Assembly (NCBI RefSeq): GCF_963662255.1
Contig: NC_085049.1
Coordinates: forward strand, 60,435,158 to 60,499,157
Source: Cinclus cinclus
Lineage: Eukaryota > Chordata > Aves > Passeriformes > Cinclidae
Direction: 5' to 3'
Length of the DNA stretch: 64,000 nt
Of this stretch, positions 32,011-45,031 are shown one piece after another. A program made the position numbers and the translations under genes. The notes under the pieces were generated by a model that was not told the origin of the DNA, did no database searches, and saw only the letters and a list, made by a program, of their open reading frames with translations. Within the stretch, counting starts at the first letter, position 1; the number at the start of each line of letters is the position of its first letter.

Positions 32011-33647
32011 CAGCTCCAACAAGTCAGAGTCTCTTTGTCCAAATAGCCCATGTGTCACACCTTCCTGTTCTTTTCTCCCATGCAGCATTTTATCCCCTTA
32101 CTTCTCACAGTGTCCCGGGTCAGTGTACCCTGATGAACTTCCTGGCTCTTTCCTACTGCTTTGGAATTAGCCAGCCTCCTTTTCCAGCAATCTCTGTGTG
32201 CAGGGAGCAGGCACAATCATGGGAAATGCAAACCCAAGAGATGGCTCCCTCCTTCTTCTTTTTCCCCTGTCCACTCATAGCCCTTACATGAGCCTTAGAC
32301 TGCAGAAGGCCCAGTCAGGAGACGAATTTAAAAAGGATGGGTTTTTTTTAAAAGCTCTGATAATTTTTCTTGGACAACTGTAAATTGCAGTTTTTCCAAA
32401 GTCCTAGGACCTGTCTAGGTTTTCACAAATATGGGAAAAATCAGCGTGAAATGAATGTTTGCCTTCCTCTCTCATCAAAATTCATGTCCCTTGAAAGCAG
32501 AGAACTACAGGAGCTTTTTATAAAGGTCACTATCTTTTTCTTAATGTTGGTAAAATAGCTTTTTTTCCTCCTGTCTGTTTCTGGAAAAGAATGGACCATT
32601 TTACTTCAATCTTCGTCAAATATCAGACATGACATGAACATCTGATATGGAAAATGTCACTCTTAAAGATAAAATTTGGCATAACTAGAGGAATTTATAA
32701 GGAAGGCTTTACCTTGCGATCAAGAGGACAGCTTGAAGAGCTGGTGATACCAGCTCCAGCAATGCCAATCTTTCCTCTGTCTGTGGGCTTCCTGGAACAC
32801 TTTTAGGAAGTCAAGGTAGATCTGCTTACTGGCTGAATATGTTCTTGTAGGGTCTTAGACCTGGGTGTCAGTCAGCAGGTAGATTAACTAATTGTTTTAT
32901 TTCAGTTTGAATCAAAAATGATGCTTCTAAAAAAAATTTTAAAAAATTAAAAAAAAAAAAGAAAAAGTGCCTACCCCAGGCTTTCAGCACCTTTAATGTT
33001 CATTTAAAAATGCATGTCACACAATGAAAGAAAATCGGTGCCAGTCCCCAGCACGGAACTAAAACCAACCATGCAAACAGTTAGAAAAAACAAGTACAAG
33101 AGTGGAACAAAATCCAATCCTTCACAGGCTGTCCTTTTCTTTCTTCTCCTTCTCTCCCTCCCTCCTTGCTGCAGCCATGGGTGTTCAGCTACAGGGCTGT
33201 ATTTTGCAGTCCTACCTTCACCAAAACAGATTAACTCATGCAGGTCATGAATCATCCCCAAACATGAGAAATCTTAGTGGGAAGAAAGCAGTGTCAGAGA
33301 TACTGTTTTTATCAATTTTTTTGTAAAATATTTCTAGGAGCCAAGTGGCATGTTGAGGTTACAGGCTCCAGATGAGAGCTCTGGCTGAGAGCTAGAGAGT
33401 GTGGCAGACTGGAAGAGGCAAGTTTGGGGTCAGGGTTCTGGGAGAGGTTTGGCAAAGATTTGGCCAACATCTTCCGATGCTTGATGCATTCTCCCTTGGT
33501 CTCTTCTTGGAGAAAACATAGTGAAAAATACTGTTTCTTTGGACTCCATGATAGGCATACTGTGTTCTGGAAAGAGATTTCAGAGTAGGTGGTGCAGCCT
33601 TGAACCTCTCCACTAGCCTTAGCTAAACATTCATGTTTAATTATCAT

Positions 33648-33905
33648 CAAATTATCATTTAGGTCGGAAAATTCCTCAGAGATCATAGAGTCTAGTCCTT
33701 AACCTAGCACTGCCAAGTCCACCAGTAAACCATATCCTTAGTGCCCCATCTACACATCTTTTAAGTACTTCCAGGGGGAATGGCTATACCATTCTCTGGG
33801 CAGCCTGTTCCAGTGTTTGACAACCATTACAGTGTGGGATTTTTTCCTTATATCCACTCTAAACCTTCCCTGGCATAACCTGAGGCTGTTTTCTCTCATC
33901 CTATC
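33648..33905 (-). mobile_element. CR1 LINE, 3' fragment
   Basis: Reverse-complement CR1 landmarks are present in order: TAGGTCGGAAAATTCCTCAG, AGATCATAGAGTC, CCACCAGTAAACCATATCC, GGGCAGCCTGTTCCAGTGTT, TCCTTATATCCACTCTAAAC, and CTGAGGCTGTTTTCTCTCAT. It is a CR1 of the subfamily with the 'gagatcat...agtc' head, different from the 26.0 and 42.3 kb copies. It has no coding capacity. Confidence 0.88.
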
Positions 33906-35401
33906 ATGGCCACTTAACAGCAATGGTGTGGGACTTGTGAGATGAACAAGGTATCTCCATCTGGTTCTGTGCTGATATTATTCCTCTCCTGAGGCCATTC
34001 TCAGATAGTTCTCGTGAATTGTCCAGCAGAAGGGGTGGGGGTTTGAGTGGGGCTGAATTATGAACTGCCTTCTCATGGCAGGTAAGTGATACTTCCTGGC
34101 TGACATTCAGTAGACTGTGGAGGTAACTTGCCTGGCTGATGCCCACTTTATAGTTTTCAAGGGATAAATAAAAATCTCCAGGGTTATTATGATTCCTCCT
34201 CACATGAGTCTGGAATGTGCTGAATATAAATTGAAGAAAAAGAGGAAACAGGAAAAAACACCAGCATAGCAAATGATGTGCAAGAGGGCTGGTGCCTGTG
34301 GCACTGCATGTATTCAATTTCAGTGTGCTGTATTTACTTCTGTTTCCCTTCTGAAAAGACAGCCTCCAGGCACTTCACTAAATGGATTGAAAGGTTTGTC
34401 TGGTTTTAATGATGCTTCTGAAAGAGCTTGTGTGTTATTCCTCCACTCAAATACTTCAGAGAGACTTTGCAATGCCTCTTGGTAAATCAGAACATTATGA
34501 ATACCTTGGCATTTAGGGGGTAGGCAATTATCTGTTCTGGGACTGCTTTAGAATGAGTGACTGGGGTTAATAAGCTAATGTTTTTAGGAGAGGGTATCTT
34601 AATCTGGGAGAGGATGGGAACAATCAGTGGATTAATTAAGACGTGTGTAGTGGTGTGGTATGAACATTTAGTTTTTACAATCATAAGAATTGGAGTCACA
34701 GTTTCAGTCTCAGGTAGGATGCTGTGCCAGCACTGCTCAGCAGTAGCCAAAACTCTGATGTGTTACTAACTTCTTTCTAAGTACCAATACAAAGCACAGC
34801 ACAGTGAGGGCTGCTGTGGGAAAATGAATTCCATCTCAGCCAGACCTAATACAAAGCTCTACCCTTACTTATCATGGTAGAAATCTTTAATATCAATTGT
34901 TGAAGAGTGCCACAGAAGAACTGGGCAGCAGAGGAAAACTAAATGGAGTCACAGGGATTTACCTGCATAGCTAAGATAAGGTCTGGCTCTTGGTTTTGGC
35001 AGCAGAGAAGGGAACTTTGTGATCTGGGTGAGAAAGGATGTAGTTCTAGTTCCTCAGAATGATAGTCATGAACCAGCATTCATGGGAAAAAAATTGGAGC
35101 ACTTTTTTTTTTTTTTCTGCTCACATTCCCAAGTAGCCTTGGCTACATTATCAGTAGTGAAGAATGGGAGAGCTTGAGGGAGAAAAACTGATTTGGTCCC
35201 AATGACTGGTGTTATCTGTGCACACAAAATGCTTGTATTAGGGAAGAAGTCCTACTTGGTACTTCTGTGACCTCAAAGAACAGCTGCTCTAGGGAGGCCA
35301 GATGTATTTCATTACCTGTACAATTACATCTATCATTAGCCAAGTTGGGGCTGGTGCTATAGCCTGCTGTGACACTGCTAGATGCTACAGATTCAGGCTT
35401 C

Positions 35402-35710
35402 AAAGACTCATAACTACTAAGGCTGGAAAAGCCCTCTAAAATCACTAAGTCAAATCATTAGCCTAAACTGTCAGGTCCACCACTAAACTGTGACCCTAGG
35501 TGCCACATCTCCATCTATGTCCAGGGATGGTGACACCCCCACTTCTCTGGGCAGCCTGTTTGCTGGCTCAGCTTGAAGCCATTTCCTCTTGTTCTATCTC
35601 TTGTTACCTGGGAGAAGAGTCTGACACTTGCCTGTCAATTACCTCCTTCCAGAACAATCAGATCCCCCCCAGCCTCCTTTTCTCTAGGCTAGACACCCCC
35701 AGCTCCCTGG
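35402..35710 (-). mobile_element. CR1 LINE, 3' fragment with internal deletions
   Basis: ACTAAGGCTGGAAAAGCCCT, ATCACTAAGTCAAATC, CCACCACTAAACTGTGACCC, AGGGATGGTGAC, CTGGGCAGCCTGTT and GAAGCCATTTCCTCTTGTTC follow the CR1 3' order on the minus strand. The expected block between CTGTTCCAGTG and the leucine-rich 'cttgaagccatt' block is shortened, and the region past 35650 is weaker. Its subfamily is close to the copy at 33.6 kb. Confidence 0.82.
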
Positions 35711-38700
35711 GGAGGATTGAGCCTGGTGGCACTGTGGGGTAGGGGCTTCTCTGTCCAGGATCCTGGGGGTGCTGCCTGGGCTTGGTGGAAATATCTTTTC
35801 ATAGGTAAGTGGTTCCATGGCCTGTCCCATGCCAGCAAGCTGTCCTCCCAGCAAGTGACCGTGACCCCTCTGATAGACTCTGCTTCCCTTAAATCCCTCT
35901 TCACATCTTCTCCAACTTGGTAAAAACATTCTTCCTCTGACACTTGTGCCTGTGCCCCCCCAGAAGATCCAGATCACTGGCTGGGAGTGTGTGTGGTTGA
36001 AGGTCTGAGCGTTCTGCCCATGAAGAGCATTTTTTATTTTATAAAATTACTTCTGAAAAAGGGATTTAGAGGATTTCTTCTATATCAGTATATATGACAT
36101 CTTCAAATTTAAGGCACCTTCCCAGTGAGACTTTGCTTGACATCCTTATCTGAAGTCAGGCATTTAGGATTTGAGGACCCAGTGCTTTAACTACTGGGCT
36201 TAACTAGTGGGCTTTTCTGGAGAGAAGAGGAAAGTCTTGGAGACTGACTAGAAGAAGGCAGTGAATAGAGCAGAGGATATATGCATCCAAAAGACTGTGA
36301 ATAATGATGTAGAATAATGGACATGAATTCTAAAAGGTTCTGTCTCTGAAGAGCATCTGAAAAGTGTCTGGAAACACTTGCCATCTCACACCTTGTAAAA
36401 TTCGAGCCTCGTGGGTGAGCGCTAACTTTTAGAATTGATGGATCAGCAGCTGAGCCCAAATTCCTAGTCTGTCTTATAGTACCATGTGGGCATAGAAAAA
36501 CAGTCAGCAGTAGAGTCCATTGCCTGATTTTCACTCAAGCGAGAGATGGTGATGCAGATAGCAGTAGTTACTCTATTTCTAAGAGGTATCATGTTAAAGA
36601 GCTTGTTAATACCCTCCTACCTCCTTCCCATCCCTTAGGCAACCAGCATGGGCAGCAAGTATAAATAAGTAAGGATATGCAAAGGGCAAAATTTCATTCC
36701 AGCTCAGGGCATGTTCTGTGAAGCAATGAATAAGCACTTAGAGGGAAGGCTGGGATGGAAATCTGCAGTGCTCCTTCCTAGAGCTGGAGATAATTGTTAA
36801 AGGCAGACAGAGTCTGGGTGTGGATGTAGCTGAGTGGGACTGCACGAGTGGGAGAAAAACATGCCTGACTGACTCTGGCAGTGGTGGGGGGTGCCTATTC
36901 TGGCAGCAGGTGGGTGTGTTTGTGGGCTGCAGTGAAAGTGTGGTGAAGATGCATGATTGAATTATTAGTTTGTTATGCACGTGGCTGAGGCAGTTGGGGG
37001 TAGGAAGGTGGTCAGTGGAGCAGACTTCTCCTGTCTGTCTGGTCATGGTCTGAAGAAAATACTGAGGCCAGTATTTTGATTGGGCTGTGAATCTAGAAGG
37101 ACTCCCAGTGAGCAACAACAGCTCAGCATTGAATCCACCTTTTCAGCTCTCTGGGACATTACAGCATCCTAATTCCCTCTTGGGCTTTGCAGACCAGTTT
37201 TCAGCTATTGTAAGTTGCTGCAGGGCAACAAATCAATTTACATCTGGGTAATAGAAAATATAAATTTTGTGCCATCTTTCTTGTCTGTCCATCTGTCTTA
37301 CTTTGCCACCCTTTCTGCTTTGTCTTCGTTAGCTCTCCCTGGCTGTCACTTGAAGCTAAAATGAACATTCTGGTTTCCCCCACTGGTTCTTCCTTTCAGA
37401 TATGGTTAGCAGTGATCCTAGATTCTGGGCTATGTATGACTATGCAAAGAGGCTGCACTCTTCCTTGGGGAGAGGAGAAGGCAGGGCTAGCCAATTTATG
37501 ATGAGAAGCACCTGGAAACCAAGGTATAAGCTAGTCTGAAAGCGGCAGGGATAGCTCTGAGCATACATGCTGGAGCCAAAGGACTGGCAGTGACCAGACC
37601 AAGAGCTACATAGAGGAGACTCTGGGGATTAGGGTCCTCTCCTCACCTGGAGAGAATTCTCCTTTTGACCCTTGCTGTGGGTGAGGGTGCTGTGCTGGAC
37701 CATGGGAGCTAAAGGCTTTGCCACCCTCAGTCCCTTAAATCACAGAGGTTGTAGTGGGAGAGCCACTAGTACCAAGGGTGGGAAAGCTGGAAGCTTAGAC
37801 AGGGAGTAATGAAGAGAGATAGATACGGGGAAGATGTGGGTGTTCCCACCCTGCATGTGCTTCCTACAGGAATGGTGGCTGCTCTTCAGTTTGCAGTGAG
37901 AGGCTGTGTGCTTGCTCAGGGGCTGGAAATGGCTGGCATCAAGAAATCTGCCCTCGTCCCTGGAGTTGGAGAGGTTGATGATTTCTGGGCTAGGACCCGT
38001 GAAGCACTTCTCCCTGCAGAGCTCTTCCCTTTAGGCTATGGTTTGGATATCTACTCCTCTTTCAAACTGTGGGAGGCTGGTGGGGTGTGTGGTGTGTGTT
38101 TCTGCTGTGTGTATGTGAAGAAAACACCCTACCTAAATTAGCTTCTGTGCACCAAAAGGCTCTAGGACAGGAAAAATGATTGATATTAACCTTGTGCATT
38201 CTTTAGCCATTGGTTTTCTTTTACTGAATGAATATCACATGTCCTTCCTGCATCATTCCCTCACCCCTCCCCCTGCTCTGGGCTTTACATCAGCCTCCTT
38301 AATAAGAAGTGCTCTGTTTTTAGTCTTAAGTGAGTGCTGAGCCCTTTGCTGCAAGGCTTACTGTTGCCTAAAGCTCTCATCTGAAATATCAAACTGGTTG
38401 TTCAGGCATGCTGCACACCCCTGAAGAGCCAGTCCTATCTCAGCTACCCTGCATCATGCATGGGGGCTCACAGCCCTCTCCCACCCCACTTCTGCTCCTT
38501 TTACTCCATGTCATCAGCAATGACTGGGAGATAGGAGTAAAAAGCAAACCCTCTTTGTTTGTAGTTTATAATAAATTTCTTCAGGTAATCAACTGCCATA
38601 CTAACAACGCTAGAAGAATCTCACAAAAAAAATCATGGCTAAGAGGACCCTGTTATTAAAGGAAATTGGCAAGGATGCACCCCTGCTAAGCTTTGCTTGG

Positions 38701-41700
38701 GGCTGCCATGGGAAAATGTGTCCCCGTCAAGTGGCACTGACCTGAGCACACACCAAGAGGTATATCCTTTCTCTCACCCATGTGCCCCCCACTCCATGGT
38801 GGTACCTTTGCAGGGTGCTCACAAGGCAGTGTTTCTTTCATATGTATTTCCCAGTCCTTCAGCTGCCTCTGCTTTTATATTTGAGAGTTTGTTGGTATTT
38901 CTTCCATCTCAGTACTAATTTCTTGGGACTTCCTTGCTTGACCCTACCATACCTTCCTCAGTATTCAAAGAACAAATAGTATTTCCTGAGGTAAAATACG
39001 TGAAAGGCAAAAGACTAAAAGGAGGAGACTTAAAAATACAGTGTCTAATTAAAATATGGAAATAGCTGGAATATTATGGCAAATAGTTTAAAAAGAGACC
39101 ATAATGGATTAGCCAGCTTTCTGAATAGGACTAACTCCAGCTATTACACAGGGCTTGATGGGAGCAATAAAAGCTCATGTGTCAATTCTGCAGAGACAGG
39201 AAGCTCATTTGGACAGTGGTAGGAGGAAATTGCAGATGCTCTTATATCTCTGTTCCAGCCTGGGAATCCTCAGTCATCATTGTCATCACTAACAATGAAA
39301 CCGATGCACAGGGCAGGGCACCGAGGTGGAGAAAGGCTCATCCTTAAATGACTCAGCCTGGCCCTGTGCTTAGCACTCACTCTGAGTCCTTCATCCTCTG
39401 TTTTCTACCATGTGTCTTGGTGTGGGGAAAGCAATGTCAGCTCCCTCTTCAATGTCATCACCTTTCCTTCACTCTTACAGGTGTGCACATGAGCTGCTTC
39501 TGCCATGGGCCCTTCTGTCTGCACCTAGGGCTGCCTCTTGACTGAAATGGTGGGAGAGCAGATACAGTGGTCCAGCAGGGGACCATGCAGAGACCATACA
39601 GTGATCCATACAGGGACCCCAGCAGGGAGGTGGCAAAATCTCAGAAAAACGAATCCTTGCTTGTGAAGTTTTTAATATTTTGCTATACTTCTATCACAGA
39701 TCCAAAGGTTGCCCATGCCATAACATTCCACCTCTCCATCCAACCATTCTACAGTCACACTTTTTTGCACTTAACTCTCTCCTCTCTTGCTTGAACCTTC
39801 TGCCCACTCTTTACCCATCATACCTAACTACAAGATGCTTTAGTAGTTTTTTTTAGTTGTTTTTTTATTCTGCTATTTGTTAGAGCAACTGAAAAGACCT
39901 ATTGATTATATTTTTGAAGAAGGAGCTAAAAAACTGTGTATGTGTCATTTGGGTGTGTTAGAGTGGGTGACTGCGACATGAAACAATAAGTGACAAGTAA
40001 ACTAATGATCATAGTTTGATGTTTGTTTGCTTCATTGAAAAATGAATGGAAAAATATTACATAATCTGACCCTCTTGTGTAGAGGACTGTCCTAGATCAC
40101 CAGCAGAGGCCCTTTGTAACCTGAATTTCTCTGTGACTCTTAGAATCCTGTTTGCTGTAGTGATATTTTCATCCTGAGGTGTGTTTTTATTTGCTTGTCT
40201 CACAGTACATGGCATGGTGGGACTGGACTGTATCTGGAATATTGTTGCCTAGGCACAGAAATCCAAGCAAGTGTTTCTTCTTTCATGACCTAAACAAATC
40301 TTACTTTGCAGGAGAGCAAAAAATGGCAATTTTTCCTCCGTAGAAGTGTTTTGCCAATCAAGGGCTGCAATAGCAAATGGGGCCAAAGCCTTTACAGTTT
40401 CAGAGAGCTAAATGAGGGCTTTCAGCTGGAAGTGGAACTGCAAAGCTTAAACTGGATCTATATGTGAATTTAGCGTACAGTTCCCTTTTTTTTCCTGTCA
40501 AAATGGCTCCATTGTCAAATCTCTGTAGACTGCCCTAGGTCTTCATAGTCTCTGAACTGCCCATGATAGCACCTCAGCTTCCTCATAGAAACTCATATTT
40601 CTCAAAAGACCTTTCCCATGTCAAAATAAAATGAATTGAAGGGGGCATTGATGGCAGCTTCATTGCTCCTAAGGATTTCATGTTCTCATTCCAAGACCCT
40701 GTGATTAACCACAAGAACCTTGATTCTGGCTTTCTGAAAAGACTCCGAGAAGGATTTTCAGATATATCAAACAGTTTGATTTTTTTTAGACACGAAGAAA
40801 GCAGGGTTAAGAAACTCTATTTTGAATGACTGGCTACTTGATGTACCATGGCAATTGACCCTCTGGAGGCTCTGCAAGCCTAGCTTGCCTCTGATGTCCC
40901 TTCTCAGCTACCCCTGTCAGAACTGCTCCGGAAGGACTGAGTCTGGGATTGACAGATGACATTTGCAAGTTGAGAGGCCAGGGATGCTCAGAACATTATT
41001 CCAGGGCCCACTCCACTGAGCTGCGTCCCTGCACAACCTCAGCTGTGTAAAATTCCTCTTTTTCAGTCACTGGCTGCTGGTCTTGGTGGTGATGTTTGAG
41101 CAATGGGATTTAGGAGTCATGAGGGCCCTACCTCAGCTCTCAGTGCTCTCCTTGACCTGACCAATAGACCCCAAAGAAACCTGTGGCTTTGCCACCCTCT
41201 CTCAAGCTGTTTTCCATCACCATTATCATATGTGGCTGTTTGGATGCCAGCTGAGGCAGCATGTTTTGGAGTGGGTCAGCCTCCCCTCTTTCACAGGAGC
41301 TATTGGAAGAGCTGACTGCAAACAGATTTTCACTGCCCCAATGTGGACTGATGTCAAACAGTGCCCAATGAGAGCTGACAAGCTGACAGACCCAATCCAT
41401 CAGTGGAGGATGAGGGAGGGGGGAGAGAACATCTCTTGCGCACGCCTTCAAGAGACACAGAGCAATTTCATAGATGGGCCGGCAAAGCTCTTGTAAGTGA
41501 TACAAGTCCATTTTATTTTTTTTAATAGCCTATCCATTTCTCCAGAGGCAGGTGCAGGTGCAAGGGATACAGGGATAAAAAAAATGCAGTGCCAGGCAGA
41601 AGTAGGCAATAGGAGTCTGGGTTCCAGGAGAAGACTCCTGTTTGGTACTGCTACTGACTTATTTTATTGGTAAATAACTGGGAGTGGGCTGGCTGGGAGC

Positions 41701-42268
41701 CCCTGCTGAACTCAGATGTGAAAGGTCTCTGAAACCAGACTTTGTGCCACAAGAAATAAATCTGTCCCCTTTTGACTTGTGCATCCAGTGTTGCAAAGTA
41801 TTCCTGAAGAGTAATCACAACAGTGATTTCAGAAGGAAAATACTTGACGTTGGTTCCTTTTATTGGTGCATGATTAGTTGTTATATGCATAGTGGGCTCT
41901 GGGCTGTGCACTGTCCTCTCTTCACCTTTCTCTGAGGTTAAGATGCAGCTTTGCTGCCCTTTGAGTAGGGATCAGTGTTTTCTCATCCAGTAGGAGCCCC
42001 CATGCCTTTCTCCTGCCCTTAGGGTATGGTACTTTGTCTAGGCTCCAAATCAGACCACATCTCATAAAAATGACCCAAACTTGAACTCGAACTCATCTTG
42101 GCCTACTACCTTTCCCCAATAGCATCCCTTATATTGGCCTGGAGAAGCACTCTCAACACCTTACTTCAAGATTTCAAAGGGGCCCAGCCTGAAAATAAAT
42201 TCCCCTTGTGAGATCACCTGCTTGAAATTTGCCCCCAAAAAAACAGACTTGCCAGGAACTTGTCAATA
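35711..42268. other. Intron stretch without recognised features
   Basis: These 6.5 kb have no exon, no clear LINE and no CpG island. There is a GT-rich patch near 38085-38115 and a pyrimidine-rich patch near 38240-38290. Open frames on either strand are below 130 codons and resemble no domain. Confidence 0.65.
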
Positions 42269-42925
42269 CAGAATCATAGAATGGTTTGTATTGAAAAGGA
42301 GCTAGAAAATTACCTTGTTTTAACCCACCTGCTATGAGCAGGGACACCTTCCATTAGACCAGGTTCTCAAAGCCCCGTCCAGCCTGGCCTTGAACACTCT
42401 TAGGGATGGAGCATCTTACAACTTCTCTGGACAACCTGTTACAGTACTTCACCTCCCTCACAGTGAAGAATTTCTTCCTTATATCTAATCTGAACCTACT
42501 CTCTTTCTGCTTGAAGCCATTTCCCCTTGTACTCTCACTCCATGCCCTTGTAAAAAGTCCCTCTCCAGCTCTCTTGTAGCCCCTTTAGGTACTGGAAGGT
42601 GCTATGAGGTCTCACTGGAGCCTTCTCTTCCCCAGTCTGAACAACCCAAACTCAGACTGTCTTCATAAGAGTCGTACTCTTCCCCTCTGATCACTTTGTG
42701 GCTCTCCTCTGGACTTGCTCCAACAGATCTATGCTCTCCTTGTGCTGGAACCCCAGAGGTGGATGCAGCACTGCAGGTGGGATCTCACCAGGGCAGAGCA
42801 GACGGGGAAAACCAACTCCCTCACCCTTCTGGCCGCACTGCTTTTGATGTCACCCAGGATATGGTTGGCTTTCTGTGCTGGAAATGCACATTGCCAGGTC
42901 ATGTTGAGCTTCTTGTCAGATCTTG
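42269..42925 (-). mobile_element. CR1 LINE, longest copy in the window (about 650 bp)
   Basis: It starts on the + strand with GAATCATAGAATGGTTTG (the reverse of the CR1 tail). It runs through GGGACACCTTCCATTAGACC, TCTTCCTTATATCTAATCTG, TTTAGGTACTGGAAGGTGCT and GTGGCTCTCCTCTGGACTTG to GTTGGCTTTCTGTGCTGGAA and CATGTTGAGCTTCTTGTCAG. On the minus strand the deeper part translates to QKANHILGDIKSSAARRVRE, then VCSALVRSHLQCCIHLWG, the CR1 ORF2 region downstream of the reverse transcriptase core. It is well preserved, so probably the youngest CR1 here, and it is 5'-truncated. Confidence 0.95.
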
Positions 42926-44820
42926 TCATATCTGGAAATCAGCACTGAGTTGGATTTGATTTATTGGTTGTTTCACAACCAAAGTCCATGTGAAAAAAAT
43001 AATCCCATATGCTGACTCTTTTCTGCATTGACTCATTTACTGTTTAAGCCCATAAAAGATCGTTTTTATAATATCCTTTTTGTTCCTCCAAAATGTTGTC
43101 TGATTTTATGTCCCAACAACAGTTGAAGTAAGAGTCTGACCCATTAGTGATTTCTCACAAATTTTCAGCTAGATGCTGTGTTTATGAAGGCATTATTATG
43201 GTATATTTGTATCAGATACATGGGAAGTTATGAAACTCAGAAGAGTCAGTCAGCTGTTGTTCCCTCATCAGGAAAGTTGGGAAAAATTCTGCTACAGTCC
43301 ATACTCATTTTCTTTATCCCATATAATGTGACTAGATAATCTTAGAAGTGGTCTAGAGGCCTGGGCTTGGGCTCCAATCTCAGTAATAAAGCAGAGCAGT
43401 GCAGCTGAATCACTTGGTGGTCCAGAAGAGCTGTGGTTGGGCTCAGAGCATGGGGTCAAGGACTTTTTTCTTCTGTTTGAGCATTGCCTGCAGCTTGATC
43501 GCTTTATTTTATCAGTGCAGATAATTTAGAGAGATGCATGATCAGAGTACAGAGCACTTTGGGATCCCCAGCTCTGGAATATACGTGGGAAAACCAAGCT
43601 GCTGCTGCAACAAAAGTTAAGCTACTTCATTGGTGCTATACTATCAGTAGTGATCCAAACACATAAATTAAAAGCATACAAACCAGGCCCTTTCCGTTTG
43701 GTCCGTGTCCTTTTCTGTGATGAGGTGGAAGCTGGCATCTCCTTGCTTTATAACTGCCTGATTTGCAATCTCTCTTTCCCTCTTCCCCCACCTTCACAGC
43801 AGCCTGTCCTCATACTACTGATTCATTGTGCAATCAGATGGGTGATAACAGATGCTTCAGGAGAAGGGAATCTTCCTCCACAATTTGCTTAGCCAGTTGT
43901 GTGGTTGGAGTAGGAGTCAATTCCTTCCTGCCGTCTGCAGCCGTCTGCAGCCTGAAACGACTCATCCATCCCTTACCATGCTAGGGGTACAACTATAAAT
44001 ACTAGTAAGGGTTCGTAGAATCTGCCAGACCTTTTAAAGCTCTTTCTCCAAACTCTGTCTTTGACCATTTCTTATGGCACCAAAAGGCTTCTGATAAAAT
44101 ACAGTGTGCAAAAGGGTGTGAATGGTGGTTAATTTCACTGAATTGCCTGCCTCCCAAGTGTTGCAGATGAGGGTTAGAAGGCAGAATTAACGTATTTTCA
44201 CTGTATATTTCATTTCCATTAACAGAATCCCCTCTAATTTTTGCTTGGCCACAATATTGTGACATCTGTTGTGTTTTAGAGGTAGAGTGGGACATGTGCA
44301 ATACTGGATGGGACAGATGCAGTTGAAGGGGGCCTTGTACAAATGTGAACCCAACAACAGCCCTTTTTCTTTCCTCGGTAACTAAGTTTGCAGGGAAGTA
44401 ACATTTCCATCTCGATTTCTGTGATTAGGAGTGACATCCTCTTTGCACAACCATCTGGGGTGTGAAAACAAATACATCTGCGTGGTCCAAATCGATCCAG
44501 AAAGGTGGAAAGAAAATCAAGGGCTATTGGAAAAATTATCCCTCTTTGCCTCACTGCTTTCTGCCTGCTCTGGTTGTTTCATTTGCTGATTTGTATTTCC
44601 TCCCACTCTTCAGCTGGGCCAAATTTGGTTCTGTCTGCTGGAGGCAAGGGCAGAAGCAGTGTGAAGGCTGTTGGGAAAGGGGGAAATGAGTGGGACTGGG
44701 TTCTTGGGGTTGAGGTAGCCTCAGGGCTGGCAAGGTGACTCCCAGCACCTCCCAGGCCCCACTCCAAGTCCATTTCTAGAATCCTGACTGACTTTGGCAG
44801 TTGACTGCCGATGGAAGAGG

Positions 44821-44943
44821 GTTTCCATGGCAATGTACCAGTGCTTCTTGCTCCCTCCTCAGCACTCTGCCTCCCATTCCCTCCCTCTCCTCCTCACCCC
44901 CCTCCCCAGCCCTCCTGTTTCTCAAGCCTGTTGCCATGGAAAA
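44821..44943. promoter_or_regulatory. Pair of RFX X-box-like palindromes flanking a pyrimidine tract
   Basis: GTTTCCATGGCAAT (44821-44834) and GTTGCCATGGAAAA (44930-44943) are each one or two bases from the RFX X-box GTTGCCATGGCAAC. They lie about 109 bp apart around a C/T-rich stretch. RFX factors bind such sites in neurons. That these are bound is inference. Confidence 0.4.
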
Positions 44944-45014
44944 GGCATAATCCACAAAGAATTTCAGATCCCCCCACACCCGTTGGGGTTTGGGTTTTTA
45001 GTTTTTTGTTTTGG

Positions 45015-45031
45015 TTTTTTTTTTTTTTTTT
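45015..45031. repeat. Poly(T) tract
   Basis: Seventeen T residues follow a GTTTT-rich stretch, similar in type to the tract at 13081. Confidence 0.8.

Noticed and set aside
36150..36210. Minus-strand AGTTAAAGCACTGGG followed by TCAAATCC, resembling a tRNA-derived SINE head
   Set aside because: The match spans only about 35 bp and the rest does not follow any SINE I recognise.
41595..41690. Patch resembling the 'ggagtctgggttcc...tgctactgactt' series of an old SINE
   Set aside because: Too short and interrupted to support a call without a profile search.
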